Below are positions 24,190 through 33,716 of a stretch of 64,000 nucleotides of DNA, in pieces. This stretch comes from Arthrobacter sp. AQ5-06 (GTDB lineage: Bacteria > Actinomycetota > Actinomycetes > Actinomycetales > Micrococcaceae). The translations under genes were made by a program, and so were the position numbers. The first letter of the stretch is position 1. The number at the start of each line of letters is the position of its first letter. The notes below the pieces were generated by a model. It did not search any database and was not told the DNA's origin. It saw nothing but the letters and a program-made list of their open reading frames with translations. Location of the stretch: contig NZ_QMKP01000007.1 of the NCBI RefSeq assembly GCF_003287955.1, forward strand, positions 1-64,000, in the 5' to 3' direction.

Positions 24190-27100
24190 CTACTTCCGTG
24201 CAAATGCCTGCTTCAGGAGCGTATCCTGCTCGGCAGCGTGCCGCTTCATGGAGCCGGCCGCAGTGGAGGCCGATGCGGGACGCGACACCAGGCGGACGCG
24301 CCGGTCCAGCGCCTCCGGGAGGTTCAGGCCCATAAACGGCCACGGTCCCTGGTTGGCAGGCTCGTCCTGTGCCCAGACAACCTCGGCGTTCGGGTACTTG
24401 GCCAGTTCCGCCGCGATCTCTTCGTGCGGCAGCGGGTAGAGCTGCTCCACGCGGACAATCGCGGTGGTCTTGTCGTCAGTCTTCTGCCGGGTGGACAGGA
24501 GATCGTAGTACAGGCGGCCGGAGACCAGCAGTACGCGTTCGACGGCATCTGCCGCCAGCTGCTCGTGGTCAGCGATGACAGGGCGGAAGGCCCCCGTGGT
24601 GAAGTCCTCGACGGACGACGCGGCTGCCTTGAGGCGCAGCAGCTGCTTCGGCGTGAAGATGATCAGCGGCTTGCGCGGCCTGCTGTAGGCCTGGCGGCGC
24701 AGCAGGTGGAAGTGTGATGCCGCGGTGGTGGGGTTGGCGACGATCATGTTCTCTTCGGCGCACATCTGCAGGAAGCGTTCGATGCGTGCCGACGAGTGGT
24801 CCGGGCCCTGGCCTTCGTAGCCGTGCGGCAGCATCAGGACCAGGGAGGAGCGCTGGCCCCACTTCTGTTCTGCCGAGGAGATGAACTCGTCGATGATGGT
24901 CTGCGCGCCGTTGACGAAGTCACCGAACTGCGCTTCCCACAGCACCAGGGCATCCGGGCGTTCCACCGAGTAGCCGTATTCGAAGCCCATGGCCGCGTAT
25001 TCGGACAGCAGGGAGTCGTAGATCCACAGCTTGGCCTGGTTGTCCGAGAGGTGGCCCAGGGGCAGCCACTCGCTGCCGTTGGCGCGGTCGTGGAACACTG
25101 CGTGGCGCTGCACAAACGTGCCGCGGCGCGAGTCCTGGCCGGCAAGTCGGACGGGAACGCCTTCCATGATCAGCGAACCGAAGGCCGCGATCTCGCCAAA
25201 GCCCCAGTCGATGCCGCCTTCGCGGGACATCTGCTCGCGCTTTTCGAGGAGCTGCTTGAGCTTGGCGTGAACGGTGAAGCCCTCGGGGATCTGGACGTGG
25301 GCCTTGCCGATGTGCGCCAGGGTCTCCGGCGAAATGGCAGTCGACGCCGGGGCGTTGGTGCCGAAGTCAGCCTGTTGGGCGATGGGACGCTCAATGTCGG
25401 AGACGGCGGCGGAGTCCGCGGTGATGATCGGGATGGGCGAGGTCTGGGCCGCGTGCGTTTCGGCGAAGACCCGTTCCAGCCGTTCCTGGTAGTCGCGGAG
25501 CAGCTGCTCGGCTTCTTCCTCGGTGATGTCGCCACGGCCGATGAGCGCCTCGGTGTACAGCTTGCGGACGGAGCGCTTGGCTTCGATCAGGTTGTACATC
25601 ATGGGCTGGGTCATCGAGGGGTCGTCACCCTCGTTGTGGCCACGGCGGCGGTAGCACACCATGTCGATCACAACGTCCTTGTGGAACCGCTGGCGGAACT
25701 CGTAGGCGAGCTGGGCGATGCGCACCACTGCCTCGGGATCGTCACCGTTCACGTGGAACACCGGCGCCTGGATCATCTTGGCGACGTCCGTGGAGTACGT
25801 GGAGGAGCGCGAGGACGACGGCGCCGTGGTGAAGCCCACCTGGTTGTTGACCACCACGTGGATGGTGCCGCCGGTCCGGTAGCCGCGGAGCTGGGAGAGG
25901 TTCAGCGTCTCGGCAACCACGCCCTGGCCTGCGAACGCAGCATCGCCGTGGACCATGAGGGGCAGGACCGGGAAGGCCTCGCCCTGGTCCAGGCGGTCCT
26001 GCTTGGCGCGGACGATGCCCTCGAGCACCGAGTCGACAGCCTCGAGGTGGGACGGGTTGGCGGCGAGGTAGACCTTGGTCTCGTTGCCGTTTTCCGAGGT
26101 GAACGTGCCTTCGGTACCGAGGTGGTACTTCACGTCGCCGGAGCCCTGCACGGAGCGGGGATCCTGGGTGCCTTCGAATTCGCGGAACACCTGGGCGTAG
26201 GTCTTGCCGGCGATGTTGGTGAGGACGTTCAGGCGGCCGCGGTGGGCCATGCCGATCGCAACCTCGTCCAGTCCGTCGTCAGCAGCATCGGAAATGATGG
26301 CGTCCAACAGCGGTATCAGGGATTCGCCGCCCTCCAGGGAGAAGCGCTTCTGGCCGACAAACTTGGTCTGCAGGAAGGTCTCAAACGCTTCAGCCGCGTT
26401 GAGCCGGGACACGATGCGCAGCTGCTCTTCGCGGCTCGGCTTCGAGTACGGGTGCTCCAGCTGATCCTGGAACCACTTGCGTTCCTCCGGCTCCTGGATG
26501 TGCATGTACTCGATGCCCGTTGTGCGGCAGTAGGCATCACGCAGGACACCGAGGATGTCGCGGAACTTGAGCATGGGCGCGCCGCCGAAACCGCCGGTGG
26601 GCCACTCGCGGTCCAGGTCCCACAGGGTCAGCCCATAGGTGAGGACGTCAAGGTCCGGGTGCTTGCGCTGGACGTACTCCAGGGGATCGGTGTCTGCCAT
26701 CAGGTGGCCGCGCACACGGTAGGAGTGGATCAGCTGCTGGATCCGGGCAACCTTGTTGATCTGGTCGGCAGGGTCCACCTGGAGGTCCGGGCTCCAGCGC
26801 ACGGGCTCGTATGGGATGCGCAGGGACTCGAAGATTTCGTCGTAGAAATTCTGGGCACCGAGCAGCAGCTGGTGCACAAGCTTCAGGAACTCGCCGCTGC
26901 CGGCTCCCTGGATGACGCGGTGGTCATAGGTGGACGTCAGCGTGAGGACCTTGCTGATGGCGTTCTGCGCGATGATCTTTTCGCTGGCGCCCTGGAACTC
27001 GGCCGGGTAGTCCAGCGCGCCGACGCCGATGATGGCAGCCTGCCCCTTGGACAGACGCGGCACGGAGTGAACGGTGCCGATGCCGCCGGGGTTGGTCAGG

Positions 27101-27990
27101 GAGACCGTTGTACCGGAGTGGTCATCAGCGGTCAGCTTGCCGCTGCGGGCACGCTTGATCAGGTCCTCATAGGTGTGCCAGAACTCGGAGAAGTTGAGGG
27201 TCTCCGCCTTCTTGATGTTGGGCACCATGAGCAGGCGCGTGCCGTCCGGCTTGGGCATGTCAATCGCGATGCCGAAGTTGACGTGTGCCGGCTGGACTGC
27301 ACTGGGCTTCCCGTCGATTTCGTCGTAGTAGACGTTCATCGACGGGAACTGGGCGAGTGCGCGGATCACGGCGTAGCCGATGAGGTGCGTGAAGGAAACC
27401 TTGCCGCCGCGTGCGCGGGCCAGGTTGGAATTGATGACCACGCGGTTATCGATCAGCAGCTTGGCCGGAATAGCCCGGACGCTGGTGGCCGTGGGGACCT
27501 CAAGGCTGGTGACCATGTTGGTGGCGATGGCCTTGGCCGGGCCTCGAAGAACGGAGACCACGTCCTCTTCCGGAGCAGTGGGTGCCTTGACGTTCTTGGG
27601 AAGCTGGGCGGGAATCGGCTGGGCGGCGCTTCCGGGCTCGATCTTCTTCGCGCCATCGCGGGCAACCGTAGCGGGAGCTTTTTTTGCCGCCGCGGGGGCG
27701 GCGGCCGGCGCTGCGGGCTGTGCGGCCGGCGACGTTGCCGGTGCAGCAGTTGCAGAAGCCGGAGGTGCCGGCGGTACAGCCGGCATTTCGCGGGTTGCTG
27801 GGTGGGCCACGGCTACCGCCGTGCTTCCGTTGGAAGAAGAACCGCTGCCTGAATCGAAGGACTCGAAAAGGGGCCACCACTTGGTATCCACCGTGTTCTT
27901 GTCTTTCTGATACTGCTCGTACAGTTCGTCAACGAGCCACTCATTTCCGCCAAATTCCTCTGGTAGACGGTGGCTAGGCTGCTCTGGCAC
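24190..27990 (-). CDS. kgd: Multifunctional 2-oxoglutarate decarboxylase / dehydrogenase E1 with fused acyltransferase domain
   Basis: The 1266-residue protein is the actinobacterial fusion of an E2-type succinyltransferase domain with the thiamine-dependent E1 of 2-oxoglutarate metabolism. The N-terminal motif GNEWLVDELYEQYQKD is followed by an Ala/Pro-rich linker. The acyltransferase domain (about 130-330) has STYDHRVIQGAGSGEFL. The E1 part has GMAHRGRLNVL, HGDAAFAGQGVVAETLNLS, GHNEGDDPSMTQPMMY, and the C-terminal domain with LMLPHGYEGQGPDHSSAR. It feeds the TCA cycle. GTG 27990 is chosen because it gives the conserved PEQPSHRLPEEFGG start, with AGAGG upstream. Confidence 0.95.
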   Translation of the reverse strand: MPEQPSHRLPEEFGGNEWLVDELYEQYQKDKNTVDTKWWPLFESFDSGSGSSSNGSTAVAVAHPATREMPAVPPAPPASATAAPATSPAAQPAAPAAAPAAAKKAPATVARDGAKKIEPGSAAQPIPAQLPKNVKAPTAPEEDVVSVLRGPAKAIATNMVTSLEVPTATSVRAIPAKLLIDNRVVINSNLARARGGKVSFTHLIGYAVIRALAQFPSMNVYYDEIDGKPSAVQPAHVNFGIAIDMPKPDGTRLLMVPNIKKAETLNFSEFWHTYEDLIKRARSGKLTADDHSGTTVSLTNPGGIGTVHSVPRLSKGQAAIIGVGALDYPAEFQGASEKIIAQNAISKVLTLTSTYDHRVIQGAGSGEFLKLVHQLLLGAQNFYDEIFESLRIPYEPVRWSPDLQVDPADQINKVARIQQLIHSYRVRGHLMADTDPLEYVQRKHPDLDVLTYGLTLWDLDREWPTGGFGGAPMLKFRDILGVLRDAYCRTTGIEYMHIQEPEERKWFQDQLEHPYSKPSREEQLRIVSRLNAAEAFETFLQTKFVGQKRFSLEGGESLIPLLDAIISDAADDGLDEVAIGMAHRGRLNVLTNIAGKTYAQVFREFEGTQDPRSVQGSGDVKYHLGTEGTFTSENGNETKVYLAANPSHLEAVDSVLEGIVRAKQDRLDQGEAFPVLPLMVHGDAAFAGQGVVAETLNLSQLRGYRTGGTIHVVVNNQVGFTTAPSSSRSSTYSTDVAKMIQAPVFHVNGDDPEAVVRIAQLAYEFRQRFHKDVVIDMVCYRRRGHNEGDDPSMTQPMMYNLIEAKRSVRKLYTEALIGRGDITEEEAEQLLRDYQERLERVFAETHAAQTSPIPIITADSAAVSDIERPIAQQADFGTNAPASTAISPETLAHIGKAHVQIPEGFTVHAKLKQLLEKREQMSREGGIDWGFGEIAAFGSLIMEGVPVRLAGQDSRRGTFVQRHAVFHDRANGSEWLPLGHLSDNQAKLWIYDSLLSEYAAMGFEYGYSVERPDALVLWEAQFGDFVNGAQTIIDEFISSAEQKWGQRSSLVLMLPHGYEGQGPDHSSARIERFLQMCAEENMIVANPTTAASHFHLLRRQAYSRPRKPLIIFTPKQLLRLKAAASSVEDFTTGAFRPVIADHEQLAADAVERVLLVSGRLYYDLLSTRQKTDDKTTAIVRVEQLYPLPHEEIAAELAKYPNAEVVWAQDEPANQGPWPFMGLNLPEALDRRVRLVSRPASASTAAGSMKRHAAEQDTLLKQAFARK

Positions 27991-28489
27991 TTGAAATACG
28001 CCTCTTCCATGAGTTTGTTTCCCTCTGGCCGCCACGGTGCCGCAGCACAACATTCGAACCAGTCTCTGCGTCCTGAACCCGGACCGTTGCCAGTCTAATG
28101 AGCATTCTGCGTTAACTGCCAATAACGGTGACCCAAATCATGGCCATGACGCGGAGTTCACGGATTGTGGCGTCCGGAAGCCGTCCCGGCGCGGGTGTGT
28201 CGGGACCTCCGGGCGGCCATCCGGAAGGCGCAATCTGCTCCTGTAGACTGAAATTCTTATGGACAGTAAATCTAGGTGCCGGCCTGGGGGCTGTCAGCGG
28301 AGCATGAAGTACAGCACCGCGCAGTCCACCCGCAGAGCCGGCAAACCCCGAACACGCGCCCATCACTCTCCGTCAGTTCATCCCGGCGGAGCCCCTAAGG
28401 AAACAGCGTCGGCTTCGGCCGATCATCCTCCGCCGGGCAGTTTCCCCCCGGTTCACGCAGCTTCCCCCGATTTTCGGGCGGGATGCTGA
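27991..28489. other. Divergent intergenic region between kgd and the CBS-domain operon
   Basis: This is 499 bp without a convincing gene. Towards kgd, minus-strand TTGGCA (28122-28117) and TAGACT (28097-28092) form a weak promoter with a long 19-base spacer. Towards the CBS genes, TAGACT at 28244-28249 could start a leader of about 230 bases. That leader contains a 10-bp inverted repeat (28382-28391 with 28428-28437) enclosing a TTCG-capped hairpin (28409-28413 with 28418-28422). I could not match it to a known riboswitch class. A 76-codon open frame from 28259 is Pro/Ser/Arg-rich and looks non-coding. Confidence 0.5.
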
Positions 28490-29824
28490 ATGGAGTGGTT
28501 GCTCCTCGCGGCAGGCCTCCTGCTGATCGCCGGCACCGGCTTTTTCGTCGCCGTCGAATTTTCCCTGATTGCCCTTGACCAGGCCACGGTCCAACGTGCC
28601 ATCGATAACGGTGACACGGGTGCCGTCCCGCTGCTCAAGTGCCTGAAATCCCTCTCAACCCAGCTTTCCAGCTGTCAGCTCGGCATCACCCTCACCACCC
28701 TTCTGACCGGTTACGTGATGGAACCGTCGGTCGGGCGCCTCCTTGAGGGCCCGTTGGCCGCCGTCGGAATTCCCGAAGTGGCGGCGGCATCCGTTTCCCT
28801 GGTCATAGCCATGGTGCTGGCCACGCTGCTGTCCATGCTGCTTGGCGAACTGGTGCCCAAGAACATGGCCATTGCGCTGTCCTTCCAGGTGGGGAAGGCA
28901 TTGGCGCGGCCGCAGTTGGTCTTTACGGCCATCTTCAAGCCCGCCATCGTGGTGCTCAACGGCTTTTCCAACAAGGTACTGAACGTCTTTGGCCTGGAGG
29001 CCAAGGAAGAGATTTCCGGTGCCCGGACGCCGGCCGAGCTCGCCTCCCTGGTGCGGCGCTCCGCCGCCATGGGTACGCTAGACGCCGGGACGGCTAACTT
29101 TGTGGCGCGCACGCTGAACTTCTCGGCCCGGACGGCCGCCGATGTTATGACGCCCCGGATCCGGATGGAAACCATCGACGCCGACCAGCCGGTCTCGGAC
29201 ATCCTGGACGCCGCCCGGCGCACCGGGTACTCCCGCTTCCCCGTCATTGGGGAGTCCTCCGACGACATCAAGGGCCTGGTCCACGTCAAGAAGGCCGTTG
29301 CCGTGCCGTGGGACCGGCGGGCCAACCTGGAGGCCGGAGCCATCATGACCGATGTCCTCCGCGTGCCGGAGACCATCCACCTGGATGCCCTCCTCGCCGA
29401 GCTGCGCGAGGGAAACCTCCAACTCGCGATTGTCCTGGATGAATACGGCGGAACCGCGGGCATCGCCACCCTTGAGGACCTGGTGGAGGAAATCGTCGGT
29501 GAAGTGGCCGACGAGCACGACAAGGTACGCCCGGGACTGCTCCAGAGCGCCTCCGGGGACTGGTACTTCCCGGGGCTGCTGCGCCCCGACGAGCTTTCCG
29601 AACAGATCCCGGGGCTGACTGTTCCGGACGAAGCCGCCTACGAAACCGTGGGCGGGTACGTCATGAGTGAACTGGGCCGGATCGCGGCAGTGGGGGACAC
29701 CGTCGAGGTAGGCGGCGGCACCCTGAGCGTGACCAGGATGGACGGCCGAAGGATCGAGCGGATCTCCTTCCATCCGGCGCCGCCTGAAGAGGTGCCCGCT
29801 CCGGAAGGCGGGAGCGAACGATGA
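28490..29824 (+). CDS. CNNM/CorC-like membrane protein with CBS pair (hemolysin C family), first copy
   Basis: The 444-residue protein has a DUF21/CNNM membrane domain (about 1-190, four hydrophobic segments including LLTGYVMEPSVG and MLLGELVPKNMAIALS). Two CBS motifs follow (DVMTPRIRMETIDADQPVSD and VLRVPETIHLDALLAEL), then EYGGTAGIATLEDLVEEIVGE and a C-terminal CorC/HlyC transporter-associated domain. Family members export or regulate divalent cations such as magnesium or cobalt. The older hemolysin label is not supported here. The stop overlaps the next paralogue by four bases. Confidence 0.9.
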   Translation: MEWLLLAAGLLLIAGTGFFVAVEFSLIALDQATVQRAIDNGDTGAVPLLKCLKSLSTQLSSCQLGITLTTLLTGYVMEPSVGRLLEGPLAAVGIPEVAAASVSLVIAMVLATLLSMLLGELVPKNMAIALSFQVGKALARPQLVFTAIFKPAIVVLNGFSNKVLNVFGLEAKEEISGARTPAELASLVRRSAAMGTLDAGTANFVARTLNFSARTAADVMTPRIRMETIDADQPVSDILDAARRTGYSRFPVIGESSDDIKGLVHVKKAVAVPWDRRANLEAGAIMTDVLRVPETIHLDALLAELREGNLQLAIVLDEYGGTAGIATLEDLVEEIVGEVADEHDKVRPGLLQSASGDWYFPGLLRPDELSEQIPGLTVPDEAAYETVGGYVMSELGRIAAVGDTVEVGGGTLSVTRMDGRRIERISFHPAPPEEVPAPEGGSER

Positions 29825-30906
29825 GTGACTGGGCCGGAATTGCCTGGCTGGTTGTCCTCCTGCTGGGAAATGCGTTTTTTGTCGGCGCCGAGTTCGCCGT
29901 GATGTCTGCCAGGCGCAGCCAGATCGAACCACTCGCGGAGGCCGGTTCAAAACGGGCGCAGACCACGTTGCGCGCCATGGAGAACGTCTCATTGATGCTG
30001 GCCTGCGCACAGTTGGGCATCACCGTGTGCTCGCTGCTGATCCTGCAGGTGGCCGAACCGGCCATCCACCACCTGATGGCGGCCCCCCTGGAAGCTGTTG
30101 GGCTGCCGGTGGAGGTTGCCGACGTCGCAGCGTTCGCCATTGCCCTGATGGTGGTGACCTTCCTCCACGTGACTTTCGGCGAGATGGTGCCGAAGAACAT
30201 CTCGGTATCGGTGGCGGACAAGGCTGCCTTGCTGCTGGCGCCGCCGCTGATGTTTGTTGCGAAGCTGGTCAACCCGGCCATCGTCGCGCTGAACTGGTCC
30301 GCCAACCACATCCTCAAGCTCCTGCGGATTGAACCCAGGGACGAGGTGAACTCGTCCTTCACGCTCGAAGAAGTCCAGTCGATCGTCCAGGAATCCACAC
30401 GTCACGGGCTCGTGGATGATGACGCAGGCCTGATCACCGGCGCCCTGGAATTCTCCGAATACACGGCTTCGAACATCATGGTTCCGCTGAACGATCTGGT
30501 CATGCTGAAGGCGGCCACCACACCGGTGGAGTTTGAAAAAGCCGTCAGCAGAACCGGGTTCTCAAGGTTCCCGATGCTGGACGATGACGGCATGCTGTCC
30601 GGATACCTCCACGTGAAGGATGTGCTGTCCATTCCCGAGTCGGACTACCAGCACCCCATCGCCGAGAGCAGAATCCGCTCGCTTGCCAACCTCGCGCTGG
30701 ACGACGAAGTTGAAACGGCCATGTCCGTCATGCAGCGCACGGGCTCACACCTGGCCCGCGTGATCGGCGCGGACGGGCAGACTCACGGCGTCCTCTTCCT
30801 GGAAGACGTGATCGAGCAGCTCGTGGGAGAAATCCGGGACGCCACCCAGGCCACCGGCATCAGGAGGCTTGGCGAGCCGAACGGAGACCAGGCAGGGTTA
30901 TCCTAA
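29821..30906 (+). CDS. CNNM/CorC-like membrane protein with CBS pair, second copy
   Basis: The 361-residue paralogue has a CNNM domain (GNAFFVGAEFAVMSARRSQIEPLA, CAQLGITVCSLLILQVAEPA, VTFGEMVPKNISVS) and two CBS motifs (NIMVPLNDLVMLKAATTPVE and GTGSHLARVI-like QRTGSHLARVIG). It ends soon after VLFLEDVIEQLVGE and lacks the C-terminal CorC domain of its neighbour. Tandem pairs of this kind may form heteromers in the membrane. The two genes are translationally coupled. Confidence 0.9.
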   Translation: MSDWAGIAWLVVLLLGNAFFVGAEFAVMSARRSQIEPLAEAGSKRAQTTLRAMENVSLMLACAQLGITVCSLLILQVAEPAIHHLMAAPLEAVGLPVEVADVAAFAIALMVVTFLHVTFGEMVPKNISVSVADKAALLLAPPLMFVAKLVNPAIVALNWSANHILKLLRIEPRDEVNSSFTLEEVQSIVQESTRHGLVDDDAGLITGALEFSEYTASNIMVPLNDLVMLKAATTPVEFEKAVSRTGFSRFPMLDDDGMLSGYLHVKDVLSIPESDYQHPIAESRIRSLANLALDDEVETAMSVMQRTGSHLARVIGADGQTHGVLFLEDVIEQLVGEIRDATQATGIRRLGEPNGDQAGLS

Positions 30907-30907
30907 A

Positions 30908-30922
30908 TAGGAATCATTCACA
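30908..30922 (+). promoter_or_regulatory. Candidate Zur box before the zinc transporter operon
   Basis: TAGGAATCATTCACA matches 10 of 15 positions of the actinobacterial Zur palindrome TGAAAATCATTTTCA, including the central AATCATT. It lies 60 bp before znuA, and a Zur-type regulator gene is at the other end of the operon. Repression when zinc is plentiful would be expected. Confidence 0.5.
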
Positions 30923-30982
30923 TTTAGGGGTAAGCTTTTTTGGAGACGCAAAAGCCATCCCTGTACTGAACTGAGGTTTTCC

Positions 30983-31987
30983 GTGCGCCACCCCGCCGCC
31001 ATCCGAACGTCCCTCGCAGCCCTGGCCGGCGTGAGCCTGCTGCTCACCGCTTGCGGCTCCGGAGGCGGCGTGCCGTCGGCATCGTCCGGCACGGATTCAT
31101 CCGCCGGCGTCGTCGACGTTGTGGCGTCCACCAACGTGTACGGAAACATCGCCGCGATCATCGGCGGGGACAAGGTCAACGTCACTTCCATCATCACCAA
31201 GACCAGCCAGGACCCGCATTCGTACGAGGCCACCGCACAGGACCGGCTGCTGGTCTCCAAAGCAGAACTGGTGATCGAGAACGGCGGCGGCTACGACGCC
31301 TTCCTCCACAAGATGGCCGATGACAGCAACATCCCGCACAGCAATATCGTCACCGCCGTCGAAGTGGCTGGCCTGGCTCCGGAGGAAGACCACGCTGATT
31401 CGTCGTCGTCGTCGTCGGCGAGCGAGTCAGCTCACGATCATGATCACGAGTACGGTGAGTTCAACGAACACGCCTGGTACAGCCTGGATGCCATGGGCAA
31501 GCTCGCGGATTCACTGGCGGCCAAGCTGGGTGAACTCGAACCGGGCTCAGCCGCCCTGTTCACGTCCAATGCCGCAACTTTCAAAGCCGAGGTGGACGGA
31601 CTGGCCGGCAAGCTCGCCGCACTGAAGGCCAACGGAACCGGCGCGGCCGTGGCCGTGACAGAACCTGTCCCGCTGTACCTGCTCGAGGCGGCAGGGCTGG
31701 AGAACAGGACTCCGGCCGACTACACGGCCGCGATCGAGGAAGGCTCGGACGTTCCGCCAGCCGTGCTGAAGGCCGCTACGGACCTGGCCGGATCCAAGGA
31801 CATCAGATTCCTCGCCTACAACGCGCAGACAGAGGGACCCCAGACGCAGGCACTGAAAAAGGCGGCCGAATCAGCCGGCGTTCCCGTCATTGACTTCAGC
31901 GAAACCCTGCCCGAAGGCAAGACGTACCTGCAGTGGATGACGGACAATGTTGACAACGTCAGCAAAGTTTTGGAGAAAAATAGTTGA
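30983..31987 (+). CDS. znuA: Zinc/manganese ABC transporter substrate-binding lipoprotein
   Basis: The 334-residue protein has a lipoprotein signal peptide (SLLLTACGSG, lipidated Cys near residue 25). It has a ZnuA/TroA fold with STNVYGNIAAIIGG, a first metal ligand in DPHSYEATAQD and a second in NEHAWYS. A Ser- and His-rich loop (about 135-155, with HDHDHEYGE) marks zinc-type family members. It would capture metal outside the membrane and hand it to the ZnuCB-like transporter encoded next. The ATG-type start is GTG at 30983. Confidence 0.92.
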   Translation: MRHPAAIRTSLAALAGVSLLLTACGSGGGVPSASSGTDSSAGVVDVVASTNVYGNIAAIIGGDKVNVTSIITKTSQDPHSYEATAQDRLLVSKAELVIENGGGYDAFLHKMADDSNIPHSNIVTAVEVAGLAPEEDHADSSSSSSASESAHDHDHEYGEFNEHAWYSLDAMGKLADSLAAKLGELEPGSAALFTSNAATFKAEVDGLAGKLAALKANGTGAAVAVTEPVPLYLLEAAGLENRTPADYTAAIEEGSDVPPAVLKAATDLAGSKDIRFLAYNAQTEGPQTQALKKAAESAGVPVIDFSETLPEGKTYLQWMTDNVDNVSKVLEKNS

Positions 31988-32799
31988 AACCGGTGGTCAG
32001 CCTCCGCGGGGCGTCCCTGCAGTTCGGCAAACGCCTGCTCTGGGAGGCTCTCGACCTGGATATCAGGCCCGGTGAGTTCTTCGCGGTCCTGGGACCCAAC
32101 GGCAGCGGAAAGACCAGTTTCCTCAAGGTTCTCCTGGGCCTTCAGGAACTGCAGTCCGGCCGGGCCACTTTGGGCGACCGTCCCGTGGAGCGGGGCAGCA
32201 ATCTGATCGGCTACATTCCGCAGCAGAAATCCTTTGCTCCGGACACCCCCATGCGTGCCCGGGACCTGGTGGGGCTCGGCGTGGACGGCCACCGCTGGGG
32301 GCTGCGACTGGGCATGTCCCGGGCAAACCGCAGGATCGATGAGCTTCTGGAACTGGTGGGCGCCAGTGACTACGCAAAAGTCCCGGTAGGCCAGCTCTCC
32401 GGCGGCGAGCAGCAGCGCCTCCGGGTGGCCCAGGCGCTGGCCACGGACCCTAAGGTCCTCCTCTGCGACGAACCCTTGCTTTCCCTGGACCTGCAGCACC
32501 AGCAGGCCGTCAGCGCTCTGATCAACAAGCAGTGCCACGACCAGAACAGCGCGGTGGTTTTTGTCACCCACGAAATCAACCCCATCATCGATTACGTTGA
32601 CCGGGTGCTGTATCTGGCCGGCGGCCGGTTCCGGGTGGGGACCCCGGAAGAGGTCATGACCACTGAGGTCCTGTCCGAGCTCTATGACAGCCACGTGGAG
32701 GTCATCCACGCGAACGGGCGCATCGTCGTCGTCGGCCTACCCGACGCGACCACGCACCACCATGCCGATGTCCACGCCACGGCGGGGGAGGTGGCCTGA
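31984..32799 (+). CDS. znuC: Zinc/manganese ABC transporter ATP-binding protein
   Basis: The 271-residue ATPase shows Walker A GPNGSGKTS (about 39-47), Q-loop YIPQQKSF, signature [14 protein letters not shown] and Walker B LLCDEPLLSLD, plus switch His in VTHEINP. It starts with TTG at 31984, four bases inside znuA. The C-terminus is His-rich (TTHHHADVHATAGE), a feature often seen in metal-related ATPases. It powers the permease encoded directly downstream. Confidence 0.92.
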   Translation: MKPVVSLRGASLQFGKRLLWEALDLDIRPGEFFAVLGPNGSGKTSFLKVLLGLQELQSGRATLGDRPVERGSNLIGYIPQQKSFAPDTPMRARDLVGLGVDGHRWGLRLGMSRANRRIDELLELVGASDYAKVPVGQLSGGEQQRLRVAQALATDPKVLLCDEPLLSLDLQHQQAVSALINKQCHDQNSAVVFVTHEINPIIDYVDRVLYLAGGRFRVGTPEEVMTTEVLSELYDSHVEVIHANGRIVVVGLPDATTHHHADVHATAGEVA

Positions 32800-33674
32800 T
32801 GGATGCGGACAGCATCATCGGAGCGATCTTCAGCTTCGAGAACTACGGCGAGCTGCTGGTGCTGGTTCAGAACTCGATCTGGGCCGGGGCCGTGTTGGGC
32901 CTGCTCGGCGGGCTGGTGGGCACTTTCGTGATGAAACGGGACCTGGCCTTCGCCGTCCACGGCATCTCCGAACTCTCTTTCGCAGGGGCGGCGTTTGCGC
33001 TCCTGATCGGCGCGGACATCGTGTTCGGCTCGCTGATCGGCTCGGTGGCGGCGGCGCTGCTCCTGGGCCTGATGGGGGTCCGGGCACGGGACAAAAACTC
33101 CATCATCGGGGTGATCATGCCGTTCGGACTGGGGCTCGGCATCCTGTTCCTTTCGCTCTACGAAGGCCGTGCCGCCAACAAATTCGGCCTGCTCACGGGG
33201 CAGATCGTCTCCGTGGACACCGTCCAGCTCCAGGTCCTCGCCGGTGCCGCCGTGGTGGTCATCGCGGCCCTGGCAGCCATCTGGCGCCCGCTGAACTTTG
33301 CCAGCGTTGATCCAGAACTGGCAGAAGCCCGCGGGGTGCCCGTACGGACGCTCGCGCTGATCTTTATGGTCCTGCTGGGAGTCAGCGTAGCTCTGTCCAT
33401 CCAGGTGGTGGGTGCGCTCCTGGTGCTCGCATTGCTGATCACCCCGGCAGCGGCGGCGCTCCGCGTGACGTCCGCTCCCGTGGCGGTGGTGGCGCTCAGC
33501 GTTGTTTTCGCCGTCACGGCCACGGTGGGCGGAATCCTGCTGGCCCTAGGCGGGCGGATCCCCATCAGCCCCTATGTCACCACTCTGTCATTCCTGATCT
33601 ACGTGGTATGCCGCATCGTCGGCAGTGTCCGGGCCAAGAAGGGCATCAACGGCCGGCTGGTGCACGCCCGCTGA
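32799..33674 (+). CDS. znuB: Zinc/manganese ABC transporter permease
   Basis: The 291-residue integral membrane protein has eight or nine hydrophobic segments and ABC-3 family motifs: FVMKRDLAFAVHGISELSFAGAAFA near the N-terminus and VGALLVLALLITPAAAAL near residue 210. It overlaps znuC by one base (TGATG). Together with znuA and znuC it forms a high-affinity metal uptake system. Confidence 0.92.
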   Translation: MDADSIIGAIFSFENYGELLVLVQNSIWAGAVLGLLGGLVGTFVMKRDLAFAVHGISELSFAGAAFALLIGADIVFGSLIGSVAAALLLGLMGVRARDKNSIIGVIMPFGLGLGILFLSLYEGRAANKFGLLTGQIVSVDTVQLQVLAGAAVVVIAALAAIWRPLNFASVDPELAEARGVPVRTLALIFMVLLGVSVALSIQVVGALLVLALLITPAAAALRVTSAPVAVVALSVVFAVTATVGGILLALGGRIPISPYVTTLSFLIYVVCRIVGSVRAKKGINGRLVHAR

Positions 33675-33716
33675 CACGGTCAAGCGGCATGCATTAGGTT
33701 GCGGCGGCGCAGGCCG

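Noticed and set aside
24796..27852. A 1018-codon open frame on the plus strand opposite kgd
   Set aside because: It is the antisense shadow of a strongly conserved, motif-complete kgd gene. High GC at third positions removes stops in that frame.
28244..28489. Known Mg2+ (ykoK) or Mn2+ (yybP-ykoY) riboswitch
   Set aside because: The conserved core sequences of these classes could not be found. Only generic stems are visible.
28490..30906. Hemolysins
   Set aside because: The names come from an old label of the HlyC/CorC family. The CNNM and CBS domains point to ion transport or its control, and nothing indicates cytolysis.
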